Source: Clostridiales bacterium (GTDB taxonomy: Bacteria; Bacillota; Clostridia; Saccharofermentanales; Saccharofermentanaceae). Taken from it: a stretch of DNA of 64,000 nucleotides. The DNA lies in assembly GCA_017480325.1 (NCBI GenBank), contig JAFVAY010000011.1, positions 62,001 through 126,000 of the forward strand. The letters are read 5' to 3'. The notes under the pieces are model-generated. The model saw only the letters and a program-made list of their open reading frames with translations. It was not told the DNA's origin and did no database searches. The translations under genes were made by a program, and so were the position numbers. Below, piece by piece: positions 54,531 through 63,868 of the stretch. How positions within the stretch are numbered: the first letter of the stretch is position 1; each line of letters opens with the position of its first letter.

Positions 54531-55424
54531 ATGAGACTTAAAAGCAATCACGCGAAGGGCATAATCTGCATACTGCTCGCAGCCTTCGGCTTCGCTCTTA
54601 TGACCTTCTTCGTAAGGCTGTCGGGCGACGTGCCCACTATGGAGAAGGCATTCTTCCGTAATGCCTTCGCGGCTGTGATCGCTTTCTTCTCGCTTCTTCG
54701 ATCAGAAGAAAAATTCAAGATCGGTAAGGGCAACGGTAAGTATATCTTCCTAAGATGTCTCTTTGGCACCACCGGTCTCATGTGTAATTTCTACGCCATA
54801 GATAATCTTCCTCTGGCGGATGCGAATATGCTTAATAAGCTGTCGCCCTTCTTCGCCATTCTCGCGTCCATTCCGATCCTTAAGGAGAAGCCCACCAAGG
54901 TCGATATCATATCCACGGTGATTGCCTTCGGAGGTGTGCTTCTTATCGTAAGGCCTACGGGAGATGTCAGTATGCTTCCGGCTCTGGCAGGTCTGTGGGG
55001 CGGTGCAGGCGCAGGTATCGCTTATACCTTTATTCGTCTTCTGGGGCGCAAAGGAGAGCGCACATCCGTTATAGTTCTGTGCTTCTCCTTATTCTCTTGT
55101 CTTCTGACGTCGCCCTTTATGACCATTAGCTTTAAGCCCATGGAGTGGTGGCAGCTGGGTTGTCTAATCCTGGCGGGAATATTCGCGGCGATGGCTCAGT
55201 TCTCCATCACCTCTGCCTATAAGTTTGCTCCTGCCAAGGACATATCGGTGTTTGATTACACGCAGGTGATTTTCGCTGCGCTTCTCGGGATACTGTTCCT
55301 GGGGGAGGTGCCGGTGGCGTTAAGCATCCTGGGGTACGTGGTGATAATCGGCATGGCCGTATTCAGGTGGTATTGGAACCTGCGAGACGACAGGCGCAGA
55401 GAAGCCTCGACTACAGCGTCTTAA
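54531..55424 (+). CDS. EamA-family (DMT) transporter
   Basis: 297 residues from the ATG at 54531. Ten hydrophobic helices in two EamA repeats: AKGIICILLAAFGFALMTFF through VIAFGGVLLIV, then GLWGGAGAGIAYTFIRLLG through IFAAMAQFSITSAYKF and ALLGILFLGEVPVALSILG. Family members export small metabolites such as amino acids or nucleosides; the substrate is not readable. It overlaps the convergent YfcE-like gene by 14 bp. Confidence 0.85.
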   Translation: MRLKSNHAKGIICILLAAFGFALMTFFVRLSGDVPTMEKAFFRNAFAAVIAFFSLLRSEEKFKIGKGNGKYIFLRCLFGTTGLMCNFYAIDNLPLADANMLNKLSPFFAILASIPILKEKPTKVDIISTVIAFGGVLLIVRPTGDVSMLPALAGLWGGAGAGIAYTFIRLLGRKGERTSVIVLCFSLFSCLLTSPFMTISFKPMEWWQLGCLILAGIFAAMAQFSITSAYKFAPAKDISVFDYTQVIFAALLGILFLGEVPVALSILGYVVIIGMAVFRWYWNLRDDRRREASTTAS

Positions 55425-55917
55425 GCTCCACGTCGTAAGCGCCGTCATCCTTCAGATTCATTATCATGTATGAGGGCTTCGAGCCGCCTCTGGGAAGCGC
55501 GATGCTCCCGGGATTAAGGACATGAATCTTAGGCCTTCCGAAGGAGCCGTCCAGAAACTCGTTAAAGGGCACATGAGTGTGACCGTAGAGCACGATGTCG
55601 CAGCCGTTCTCTTCGGCGGTATAGACCAGCTTCTCAAGGTTATAGTTCACGTACATCAGATGCCCGTGAGTGCAGTAGAATTTGTGCCCTTTAAGATTAA
55701 AAACGGACATGTTCCACAGATCTCCCTGAGAGCTGAAATCGCAGTTGCCTTTAATGAAGATGCAGGGAAGCTCAGGTGCCCCGATCCTGCGTTCGACTGT
55801 GTCGCGCATGTCCTCGAGGTCACCTAAGTGGATGAACATATCGGGGTTCTCTAATGCAGCGACCTGATATATGAGATCGGATCTTCCGTGGGAGTCGCTC
55901 ATTATCAGTATTCGCAT
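55411..55917 (-). CDS. YfcE/MJ0936-type phosphodiesterase
   Basis: 168 residues. Calcineurin-like metal motifs: MRILIMSDSHGRSDLI (DxH), HLGDLEDMRD (GDLE), IFIKGNCDFSS (GNCD), FYCTHGHLMYVN (HGH) and VLYGHTHVPFNEF (GHTH). This small class hydrolyses phosphodiesters with two metal ions; the physiological substrate is unknown. Confidence 0.85.
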   Translation of the reverse strand: MRILIMSDSHGRSDLIYQVAALENPDMFIHLGDLEDMRDTVERRIGAPELPCIFIKGNCDFSSQGDLWNMSVFNLKGHKFYCTHGHLMYVNYNLEKLVYTAEENGCDIVLYGHTHVPFNEFLDGSFGRPKIHVLNPGSIALPRGGSKPSYMIMNLKDDGAYDVELKTL

Positions 55918-55932
55918 GCCGTCATGCTCCGA

Positions 55933-57552
55933 TCATAGGAAGGGACTGCTGTTCTTGGGCATCATGATTCCGGATGCGCCGCCCTTGGTCAGTATCTTCC
56001 TGGCCTTAAGCTTCCTGGTGGTATCGTAGTAGAAGGATACGTCAGGGGCCTTATCGAGGCTGTGAGGATCTCTCGCGAGCATCTTGGCGGTACGATTCTT
56101 CTCGAAGGACATGAAGACGGAAGGCAGACACAGCATAGCTATATAAGATACGACAAGCATGACGAGCAGACCGACAATAATATTGGCCTCTAGATGACGA
56201 TCTCTTATGATGTTCATTCTGAGAAGTCCCATCAAAGCTCCGAAGATCATGGCAGGAGCGACATAGACAATGCTTCTGATCTCTCTGTTGGCAAGGTAAG
56301 AGAACGTGCCGGTCCTGTCGGTAAAGCTCTTCATGAGGTCATACGCTTTACTGGTGGGAATAGTGCCGCACACCTCGCCTGACTGGCCGTTTACCGCGAA
56401 CTGATAGTTCTTCCCGTTGTAGTTGATATTAAGAAACCATATGGGAAGAAGACAGTAGATAACTCTGTAGTTCTTATACGTGATCCAGGTGTAGGAGGAG
56501 TTATATGTGAAGGCGTCACAGTCCTCGAACTGAACGAGCTCCGCCACGTCATGACAGTAGTTGTCGAGCCTTTTCTTAATTCGCTCGTACATATCCTTGG
56601 GCTGGCTGTCGTACTTCTCCGCGAGAAACCCCGTAAGATAGGACGCGTTATAGGGAACGAGCTTCGTGAAGTCGAATGGCTCGCACGCTTCCATCAGCTT
56701 ATTCGATATTCTCTTGGACCCGTCGAAAGGAACATTTGCCAATGAGAATTCCACCGTGCCGTCTACAGGCACGTCAAGTGAATGCTGACGGGTCGTCTCC
56801 TGCTTGACCGGATCATAGAAAGCGCTTCCGTCCATAATGGTGTGAGTCCATCCGCCGATATCCATCTTAACGTCTGCAGATATGAGCCAGAAGGGTACAT
56901 AAACGGCTGTGATCTTCTCCACGTTTGCCTTGGTCTTGAATGAACTCGGAACGTGACCTACCGAAGAGATGTGATCGTGATATGCCTTCATAGCCTCTTC
57001 CTTGGTGACCGAGAAGGGGATAATGGCATCGGGTCTGAACTGTCTTGTAAGTCGTCTTGTTACCAGCGTAGGAGAACCGCAGAAGGGGCACATGGTCGCA
57101 GCGGTATTGCCGTCTGTTACGATCTGAGAGCCGCAGGAATTACAGACTATCTCCTTCTTACTCTGATCCTCGTAGTCAAGCTCGTCGTCGATTCCGTACT
57201 CCTGCTCCTGATTCTCAATTCCGAGAGAACCGTTCATCTCCATAGTCGTAGGGTCGTAAACGTTACCGCAGGACTTGCAGATCAGTGATCCTACATCGAT
57301 ATCGTAAATAATATTCGCGCCACAGCCGGGACACTTCTTGGTGCCACCGGAGAACTTGTCCTCCTTGCCGACGTCCAAAGGATCCGGGCGCTCTGATTCC
57401 TGCTCCCAGATAGGCTTAAATACCTGATCCTTGGCCGTGCTCCCGAAGGGTGTGTCAAGACTGTACTGATCGTGCATGGGATTAACTCCGCTGTGCGAAT
57501 CCGCGAAGTCTTTTACAGTTACCTTCTTCTTGTTGATTTCTTTTTCTTCCAT
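55933..57552 (-). CDS. zinc-ribbon membrane protein of unknown function
   Basis: 539 residues. Two zinc ribbons near the N-terminus: KKCPGCGANIIYD with LICKSCGNVYDP (about residues 72-103) and IVCNSCGSQIVTD with MCPFCGSPTLV (about 134-165). A 250-residue central domain (VTAVYVPFWLISADVKMDI, LNINYNGKNYQFAVNGQSGE) resembles the uncharacterised TFIIB-zinc-ribbon membrane family in Bacillota, with two C-terminal helices (IVYVAPAMIFGALMGLL, LEANIIVGLLVMLVVSYI). A role in sensing or protein quality control is possible; no catalytic motif is visible. Confidence 0.6.
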   Translation of the reverse strand: MEEKEINKKKVTVKDFADSHSGVNPMHDQYSLDTPFGSTAKDQVFKPIWEQESERPDPLDVGKEDKFSGGTKKCPGCGANIIYDIDVGSLICKSCGNVYDPTTMEMNGSLGIENQEQEYGIDDELDYEDQSKKEIVCNSCGSQIVTDGNTAATMCPFCGSPTLVTRRLTRQFRPDAIIPFSVTKEEAMKAYHDHISSVGHVPSSFKTKANVEKITAVYVPFWLISADVKMDIGGWTHTIMDGSAFYDPVKQETTRQHSLDVPVDGTVEFSLANVPFDGSKRISNKLMEACEPFDFTKLVPYNASYLTGFLAEKYDSQPKDMYERIKKRLDNYCHDVAELVQFEDCDAFTYNSSYTWITYKNYRVIYCLLPIWFLNINYNGKNYQFAVNGQSGEVCGTIPTSKAYDLMKSFTDRTGTFSYLANREIRSIVYVAPAMIFGALMGLLRMNIIRDRHLEANIIVGLLVMLVVSYIAMLCLPSVFMSFEKNRTAKMLARDPHSLDKAPDVSFYYDTTRKLKARKILTKGGASGIMMPKNSSPFL

Positions 57553-57657
57553 AGTATCTACCCCCTAATATTCCTTTGAGAATTATACAATATTGTTAAC
57601 GTAAGTGCTATAATAATCGGGTTAAAACGAGTTTAATTAGAAAAGAGGTTTCTGGTT

Positions 57658-58692
57658 ATGGAAAAGAAGAATCTTGACTGGTCAAATCTGACATTCAGTT
57701 ACATGAAGACAGACAAGCGCTTCGTTGCCAATTACACAAACGGAGCTTGGGACGAGGGTGGTCTTATTGACGACGATAAGATCGTCATGAGCGAGGATGC
57801 CGGAGTTCTTCAGTATGCGCAGACTGTTTTCGAAGGGCTTAAGGCGTATGAGACGGTTGACGGAAGGATCGTTACTTTCCGCCCTGACCTCAATGCCCAG
57901 AGGCTTCACGATTCTGCTGTCCGTCTTGAGATTCCTCCCATCACAGAGGAGATGTTCATAAGATCCGTTCAGGAGACGGTCGCAGGCAATGCGGCTTGGG
58001 TACCTCCTTACGGTTCCGGCGCATCGCTTTACTTGAGACCTTATATATTCGGTATCAACCCCGTTATCGGAGTTAAGCCTGCCGACGACTATCAGTATCG
58101 TATCTTCGCGACACCTGTAGGGCCTTACTTCAAGGGCGGCGCTAAGCCCATCTCGGTCAAGGTTTCCGACTTCGACAGAGCGGCTCCTCACGGAACGGGT
58201 AACATCAAAGCGGGCCTTAACTATGCTATGTCCCTGCACGCTATCGTTACTGCTCATAACGAAGGTTTTGCCGAGAACATCTATCTCGATCCTCAGACAA
58301 GAACGAAGATCGAGGAGACAGGCGGAGCAAATATCATCTTCACAGACGGCAATGGTACTTTGATCGTACCTAAGTCCAATTCTATCCTGCCCTCTATCAC
58401 GAGAAGGTCTCTCGTTTATGTCGCGGAGCACTACTGTGGCATGAAGATCGAAGAGCGTGAGGTCACACTCGAGGAAGTTATGGGCGGCGCATTCACAGAG
58501 GGCGGTCTGTGCGGTACAGCTGCTGTTATCTCTCCTCTCGGAAAGATCACCGACCACGGCAGGGAGTTCACATTCGCATCCGGCATGGAGGAGATGGGTC
58601 CTGTAATGACCAAGCTTCGTGAGACGCTGACAGGTATCCAGATGGGTACAGTCGAGGCACCGGAAGGCTGGATCATGGAGATCAAGTGCTGA
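57658..58692 (+). CDS. ilvE: branched-chain amino acid aminotransferase
   Basis: 344 residues; AAAGAGG before the ATG, and TGCTATAAT at 57606-57614 as an extended -10. Class IV aminotransferase motifs: QTVFEGLKAYETVDG, RPYIFGINPVIGV, the PLP lysine in GTGNIKAGLNYAMSL, and EENIYLDPQTR-like NIYLDPQTRTKIEETGGAN. It transaminates Leu, Ile and Val with 2-oxoglutarate. Single-gene unit closed by the terminator at 58732. Confidence 0.92.
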   Translation: MEKKNLDWSNLTFSYMKTDKRFVANYTNGAWDEGGLIDDDKIVMSEDAGVLQYAQTVFEGLKAYETVDGRIVTFRPDLNAQRLHDSAVRLEIPPITEEMFIRSVQETVAGNAAWVPPYGSGASLYLRPYIFGINPVIGVKPADDYQYRIFATPVGPYFKGGAKPISVKVSDFDRAAPHGTGNIKAGLNYAMSLHAIVTAHNEGFAENIYLDPQTRTKIEETGGANIIFTDGNGTLIVPKSNSILPSITRRSLVYVAEHYCGMKIEEREVTLEEVMGGAFTEGGLCGTAAVISPLGKITDHGREFTFASGMEEMGPVMTKLRETLTGIQMGTVEAPEGWIMEIKC

Positions 58693-58731
58693 GGATAATT
58701 TCCTTTTAATTTCAAAAGAAGTTTGAGAGGG

Positions 58732-58776
58732 CTGTGTAAACTCGACCTGTAAATCGGGGTTGCACAGTTCTTTTTT
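58732..58776 (+). terminator. terminator of ilvE
   Basis: A 14-bp stem with one mismatch (58732-58745 with 58754-58767), followed by TTCTTTTTT. Confidence 0.75.
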
Positions 58777-58800
58777 GAGTCATGTGTAAAACGCATATTT

Positions 58801-58918
58801 CTTCCATAACTGTTAAAATCGGGAGAGTTGTGGAAGAAATATGGACAATTAGCGCTACGGATGATACAATCAATGCACAAAACTTCCGTAACTTGGTTAG
58901 ATGTTTAGGTTATGGAAG
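58801..58918 (+). promoter_or_regulatory. promoter flanked by two related inverted repeats
   Basis: TGGACA (58842-58847), 17-bp spacer, TACAAT (58865-58870). On each side lies an inverted repeat of the same half-site: CTTCCATAACT (58801-58811) with AGTTGTGGAAG (58826-58836), and CTTCCGTAAC (58883-58892) with GTTATGGAAG (58909-58918). The four half-sites suggest a dimeric repressor binding both pairs and looping across the promoter. Confidence 0.55.
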
Positions 58919-58934
58919 AAAAAGGAGATTTTAT

Positions 58935-60380
58935 ATGATAGGCAGGGATACAGAAACAAACTATCTTAAATCTTTGAAAAATGAGGAAGAACATCAATTT
59001 GTAGCAGTATATGGAAGGCGAAGAGTAGGAAAAACATATTTAATAAGAGAGAGTTTCGGGTACGAGTTTACATTTCAACACACAGGACTCAGTGTTAATG
59101 ATGAAAAGACTTCGGAAACACAGAGGCAGGAACAATTAGATAAATTTGCTCAATCTTTGTCAGAGGCGGGATACAAAAGCGGGAAAAAACTTTCTTCATG
59201 GGGTGACGCTTTTAATGGGCTTAAAGAATTAATCAAGAAATCAAAAGCCAAGAAGAAGGTTATTTTTATTGATGAACTGTCATGGATGGACACGAAAGAC
59301 AGTGGATTAATTTCTGAGCTTGAACATTTTTGGAATGGTTGGGTGACTGCCAGAAAAGAGAAAGATGTTATTTTAATCGTCTGCGCATCCGCTACCTACT
59401 GGATGATGGATAAGATAGTAAATGATAAGGGTGGGTTACATAACAGACTAACAGGCCAGATACATCTTAAACCGTTTACATTAAAAGAATGCGAAGAATA
59501 CCTTATAACAAGAAAGATTATTCTTAGCAGGCACCAGATTATCCAGTGTTACATGATATTGGGCGGAGTGCCATATTACTGGAGTCTGTTAAAGAAGGGA
59601 AAAAGTCTTCCACAAAACATAGATGAACTCTTTTTTGCTGATAAAGCACCGCTTCAATATGAGTACAATAATCTGTATCGCGCTTTGTTTAAGAAACCGA
59701 ATCAATATATAAAAATAATAGAAGCATTAAGTACTGAGAATAAAGGAATCTGTAGAGCAGATATCTGTAAAAAGACAGGAATAGCAAGTTCCGGAGAACT
59801 TACAAAAAAATTGAAGGAACTGGAAGATTGCGGATTTATAAGAAAATATATACCGTTCGGAAATATAGAAAGAAATGCTATATACCAACTAATCGATAAC
59901 TATACGCTCTTTTATCTGAGATTTATGAATAAGCAGACGTATGATGAGAAGTTTTGGGAAGTTCAAAATAACAGTTCTGCTATAAACGCTTGGAGTGGTG
60001 TGGCTTTTGAGCGTGTGTGCTTGGAACATGTGCCTCAGATAAAAAAAGCATTGGGCATAGCCGGGGTTCATACAAATGTTAATGTATGGCAATGTCAAAG
60101 TGATATGAAAAAAGGATTACAAGGTTCGCAGATTGATCTTTTGATTGTACGAGATGATCAGATAATAAATGTGTGCGAGATAAAGTATTCTAAAACAAAT
60201 TATCGTATCGATGCCGCATTTGACAAAGCTATGCGGCGAAAGATTTCAGATTACTTGATAGATAGCAAGACAAAGTATGCTATTCACCCCACGCTTATAA
60301 CCACTTATGGAGTTGTGGAGAACTCATATTCCGGTGAATTGCAGACTGTAATTACCGGTGAGGATTTATTTAACTATTGA
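58935..60380 (+). CDS. ATPase with C-terminal DUF234-type nuclease-like domain
   Basis: 481 residues from the ATG at 58935 (AAGGAG upstream). N-terminal ATPase: FVAVYGRRRVGKTYLIRES (Walker A), KVIFIDELSWMDTKD (Walker B). The winged helix at about 315-370 (GICRADICKKTGIASSGEL) and the C-terminal EXXK-type core GSQIDLLIVRDDQIINVCEI fit archaeal-type ATPases with DUF234/PD-(D/E)XK. AT-rich codons differ from the neighbours, so transfer is likely. Function is unknown; such proteins occur in defence or toxin-like loci. Confidence 0.8.
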   Translation: MIGRDTETNYLKSLKNEEEHQFVAVYGRRRVGKTYLIRESFGYEFTFQHTGLSVNDEKTSETQRQEQLDKFAQSLSEAGYKSGKKLSSWGDAFNGLKELIKKSKAKKKVIFIDELSWMDTKDSGLISELEHFWNGWVTARKEKDVILIVCASATYWMMDKIVNDKGGLHNRLTGQIHLKPFTLKECEEYLITRKIILSRHQIIQCYMILGGVPYYWSLLKKGKSLPQNIDELFFADKAPLQYEYNNLYRALFKKPNQYIKIIEALSTENKGICRADICKKTGIASSGELTKKLKELEDCGFIRKYIPFGNIERNAIYQLIDNYTLFYLRFMNKQTYDEKFWEVQNNSSAINAWSGVAFERVCLEHVPQIKKALGIAGVHTNVNVWQCQSDMKKGLQGSQIDLLIVRDDQIINVCEIKYSKTNYRIDAAFDKAMRRKISDYLIDSKTKYAIHPTLITTYGVVENSYSGELQTVITGEDLFNY

Positions 60381-60405
60381 GATTAAAATAAGGAGTGAGA
60401 AAAAT

Positions 60406-60963
60406 ATGTATAAAGTAACTGTATTTATAGCTGACGGGACGGAAGAGACGGAGTGCTTGACGATCGTTGATCTTCTGAGGCGCGCGGGGATCGAGGTTCG
60501 CCTCGTATCGATCATGGAAAGCGAGAAGATAGTAAGCTCTCATAAGGTGACAATAATTGCGGACGGGCAGTTTGACAGCGAGAACTACGATGATTCCGAT
60601 ATGCTTTTCGTGCCGGGGGGAATGCCCGGAGTTACCAATATGCTTGCCCACGAAGGCTTGAAGGAGCTTATCGGAAAGTTCGCATCTGAAGGCAAGTTCA
60701 TCGGTGCCGTATGCGCCGGTCCCTCTGTCTTGGGTCAGGCGGGAGTTCTTGCAGGTAAGAAAGCCACATGTTTCCCCGGATGGGAGGATAAGCTTAACTG
60801 CGGCGAATATACGGGTGCGCTCGTGGAAGTCGATGGCCGCATCATTACCGGAAGAGGTCTGGGTGCCTGTATCGACGAAGGTCTGGAGATCATAAAGCTT
60901 CTTAAAGACGAAGAAACGGCGCTCGATATCAAGCGCCGCATCCAGCATCCGGAAACAATCTGA
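60406..60963 (+). CDS. DJ-1/PfpI family protein
   Basis: 185 residues from the ATG at 60406 (AAGGAG 10 nt upstream). IADGTEETECLTIVDLLRR carries the Glu of the family; IGAVCAGPSVLGQAGVL holds the nucleophile cysteine. Relatives are glyoxalases, chaperones or amidases involved in stress; the exact class is not resolved. It is convergent with galT, 10 bp apart. Confidence 0.85.
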   Translation: MYKVTVFIADGTEETECLTIVDLLRRAGIEVRLVSIMESEKIVSSHKVTIIADGQFDSENYDDSDMLFVPGGMPGVTNMLAHEGLKELIGKFASEGKFIGAVCAGPSVLGQAGVLAGKKATCFPGWEDKLNCGEYTGALVEVDGRIITGRGLGACIDEGLEIIKLLKDEETALDIKRRIQHPETI

Positions 60964-60973
60964 ATTTACAAAT

Positions 60974-62464
60974 TTACAGTGAATCAACAAATCTCATAAA
61001 GGCGGCGTGACCCTTCTCGTCGCGCTTATAGACTCCTGCGCACTCTAAGATCTCGGAGAAGGCAACGCCCACTTCGTCCTTAATGATGTTCAGGATATCT
61101 TCTTCCGAAGCCTCTGAGGTGACGCGGGGCATTACCTTGGAAGCAACCCAGTCTGCGTGTTTCGCCAAAGTCTCGTCGGAGGCGATGTCCTGTCTGTTCT
61201 TTATTGCAGCGGCAAGGTCAGCTAGCTCTTTCTTAAGTCTTGCGGGAAGAATTGCAAGTCCCATTACCTCAATAAGACCGATGTTCTCTTTCTTAAGGTG
61301 GTGGTACTCCGCATGGGGGTGATATACGCCCAGGGGATTCTCGTCCGTCGTGATGTTGTTGCGTAACACAAGGTCGAGCTCAAACTTACCGTCCTCGTTA
61401 ACGCGGGCGATAGGTGTGATGGTGTTATGCGGCGTGCCCTCAGTCTCGGCGAGTATAAATGCGTCCTCGTCAGTGTAAGCGCGCCATGAAGTGAGGATCT
61501 TATCCGCCAGGTCAGCGATGCGTCCTGCGTCAGTTCCCGTGAGTCGAATGACCGACATAGGCCACTTAACGATGCCGGCGGTAACGTCTTCGAATCCTGG
61601 GATCGTGAATGTGCTCTCGTACTTGGCGCGTGCCATTGGGAAAGTGTAGCAGCCTCCCTGGAAGTGGTCATGCGAGAGGATCGAACCGCCGACGATGGGA
61701 AGGTCTGCGTTGGACCCTGCGGTATAGTGAGGGAACTGCTCAACGAAAGACAGTAGCTTAACGAAAGTGGAGCGGTTGATCACCATGGGAATGTGCTCTT
61801 TATTGAAGATAATGCAGTGCTCGTTGTAATAGACGTAAGGTGAATACTGCAGGAAATAAGCATCGCCATCGAGCTCGATGGGAATTATCCTGTGGTTCTG
61901 TCTTGCCGGGTGCGTAAGGGTTCCTACGAAGCCCTCATTCTCCTTGCAAAGAAGGCACTTGGGGTAAGAGGTTGACTTTGTCTTGCCGGCAGCGGCGATA
62001 TCGCGGGGATCCTTCTCGGGCTTACTTAAGTTGATGGTGATATCCATGTCGCCGTACTGCGTCGCGGACTTCCATTTGATGTCTTTCGCAATGCGGTCTG
62101 TGCGGATGTAGTTGGTGTTCTTGGAGAAACTGTAGTACCAGTCGGTGGCGTCTTTCGCTGACTGCTCCCTAATGGCTTCGAACATGCTTATTACAAAAGA
62201 GGGCGGAGGGGTAAGGCATCCCATAAGCTTTGTGTCGAAAAGGTCCTTCTGCGCATTCGAGAGGTCCCCCTGAAGAGTGATAAAGTCCTCGAGGATAAGG
62301 TGAAGCTCGCGGGGCGCGATGGGCTCTTCGGGTTCGACGTATTCGTTAAGTCCCAAGATCTCTACCAGCCTGTTGACCGTATATACCTTGTCCATATCGT
62401 CAACAAGCTCGTTCTGAAGACCGTAGTTTATAAGTTCAGTAATCAGATAATTGATGTCTTTCAT
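60974..62464 (-). CDS. galT: UDP-glucose--hexose-1-phosphate uridylyltransferase (class II)
   Basis: 496 residues, the length typical of Gram-positive class II GalT. Active-site block GGSILSHDHFQGGCYTFPMA, with the zinc-free HxHxQ arrangement; cysteine pairs YPKCLLCKENEGFVGTL and the domain start ITELINYGLQNELV. It transfers UMP between glucose- and galactose-1-phosphate in the Leloir pathway. It follows galK by 16 bp on the same strand. Confidence 0.92.
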   Translation of the reverse strand: MKDINYLITELINYGLQNELVDDMDKVYTVNRLVEILGLNEYVEPEEPIAPRELHLILEDFITLQGDLSNAQKDLFDTKLMGCLTPPPSFVISMFEAIREQSAKDATDWYYSFSKNTNYIRTDRIAKDIKWKSATQYGDMDITINLSKPEKDPRDIAAAGKTKSTSYPKCLLCKENEGFVGTLTHPARQNHRIIPIELDGDAYFLQYSPYVYYNEHCIIFNKEHIPMVINRSTFVKLLSFVEQFPHYTAGSNADLPIVGGSILSHDHFQGGCYTFPMARAKYESTFTIPGFEDVTAGIVKWPMSVIRLTGTDAGRIADLADKILTSWRAYTDEDAFILAETEGTPHNTITPIARVNEDGKFELDLVLRNNITTDENPLGVYHPHAEYHHLKKENIGLIEVMGLAILPARLKKELADLAAAIKNRQDIASDETLAKHADWVASKVMPRVTSEASEEDILNIIKDEVGVAFSEILECAGVYKRDEKGHAAFMRFVDSL

Positions 62465-62480
62465 ATTAAATTCCCCCGAA

Positions 62481-63740
62481 TCAAAGTACTTTCATTCCGC
62501 CGTATTTTCTGATTTTCAGTATCTGGCAGGAGCCTTCGCCGAAGATGCTGTCCATTGTTTCTCTATATTTTGAAGTATGCTCATTCTTTACGAAAGCCTG
62601 TATCGTTCCTGCGAAGCCGCCGCCGTGAACGCGCGCCGCCTCGTCGTTTTCAAGGATTGCTTCGCTAACCGCGAGAGCTATGGATACGTTCTGGTGCTCA
62701 ACGTCATTGTTGGTATAAACGTTCTGAAGATATTTGAAGGATGAGTTTCCGGACTGCTTCACAAGCTTTAAGAATTCATACAGGTCGCCTCTTTGAAGGG
62801 CAGCGGCTTCGCTGTGGGCTCTTTGGGTCTCCTCTACAAAATGGATCGCGCGAAGTACGGCGCGGTCGCCCGCCTTCTGGCGCAGGGTGGAGATATTTGT
62901 AAGAATGTCATCCAGCGTCACCGGGCGAAGGACGTCGTGCCCGAGAAGGTTAGCAATTTCTTTCATCTCCTGAGGAACTGCGGCATAATCTGCCGTCAGA
63001 TCGGAGTGTGAGCCCTTGGTGTCGGTGATGCAGAGGCTGTAGCCCGTCTTGGTAAAATCAAAATCGACCCTCTCGACTTCCGGGTTCTCGGGGTGCTTAA
63101 AGTCGATGTGAACCATGTTGCCCACGGAGCATGCCATCTGGTCCATGAGACCGCAGGGCTTGCCGAAATAAACGTTCTCGGCGTACTGCCCGATTTTGGC
63201 GATAGTGACGGCGTAGATGCTCCTGTCGTTATATAGACCGGAGATTATTGTTCCGATAAGTGTCTCGAAAGCGGCGGAAGAGGAAAGACCCGCGCCTATG
63301 AGAACATCGCTCGTAATGTAGGCATCGAAGCCTCCGACATGGAAGCCTTCGAACTGAAGCTGCGCGAGGACACCTTTAATTAGCGCGGTTGTTGTGCCTT
63401 TCTCGCTCTCGTTTCCTGTGAGGTCCTCGATGTTTATGGTAATCATGGGGGCGGTGCCCGATATTACTCTAACGATTCCGTTGTCAGTTTTTCTTACGAT
63501 CGCGATGGCATCCCTGTTGATCGAAGCTGCAAGGACTTCTCCGTGCTGGTGGTCCGTGTGGTTGCCGCCGACCTCTGTCCTTCCGGGCGCCGAATAGATC
63601 TCAATGTCGTTTCCTTCGCCGAAGTTCTCTTCGAAAATCTTCAGCGCTTTCTCGTACCGCGCAGGCTGCTTTGCCGCCCACTCGGGGTCGATGTAAATGT
63701 CTTCGTAATTGATTGAAGAAAGATCTATTTCGGAACTCAT
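62481..63740 (-). CDS. galK: galactokinase
   Basis: 419 residues; GGAGGT before the ATG. GHMP kinase motifs: IYSAPGRTEVGGNHTDHQHG (substrate loop), VLIGAGLSSSAAFETLIG (phosphate loop), and AARVHGGGFAGTIQAFV. It phosphorylates galactose, first gene of galKT. Its promoter contains a LacI-type operator in the spacer (see 63768-63822). Confidence 0.95.
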   Translation of the reverse strand: MSSEIDLSSINYEDIYIDPEWAAKQPARYEKALKIFEENFGEGNDIEIYSAPGRTEVGGNHTDHQHGEVLAASINRDAIAIVRKTDNGIVRVISGTAPMITINIEDLTGNESEKGTTTALIKGVLAQLQFEGFHVGGFDAYITSDVLIGAGLSSSAAFETLIGTIISGLYNDRSIYAVTIAKIGQYAENVYFGKPCGLMDQMACSVGNMVHIDFKHPENPEVERVDFDFTKTGYSLCITDTKGSHSDLTADYAAVPQEMKEIANLLGHDVLRPVTLDDILTNISTLRQKAGDRAVLRAIHFVEETQRAHSEAAALQRGDLYEFLKLVKQSGNSSFKYLQNVYTNNDVEHQNVSIALAVSEAILENDEAARVHGGGFAGTIQAFVKNEHTSKYRETMDSIFGEGSCQILKIRKYGGMKVL

Positions 63741-63767
63741 GGGATACCTCCTAAAGGTTATGTCTTG

Positions 63768-63841
63768 ATAATACGCTGCGTTTAGTAAACTGTCAATGAT
63801 ATTTACTAAAGGTTTACTAAACTTTCGCCAAGTGCTATTAT
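63768..63841. promoter_or_regulatory. divergent galK / regulator promoters with three operators
   Basis: Operators: GTTTAGTAAAC (63780-63790), ATTTACTAAAG (63801-63811), GTTTACTAAAC (63812-63822), centres 21 and 11 bp apart, so on one face of the helix. galK promoter (minus strand): TTGACA at 63791-63796 and TATTAT at 63768-63773, spacer 17 with the first operator inside. Regulator promoter (plus): TTTACT (63813-63818) and TGC-TATTAT (63836-63841), spacer 17, overlapping the third operator. Confidence 0.8.
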
Positions 63842-63868
63842 TGTCGTGTATAAGGAGCAGTCGCAGCT

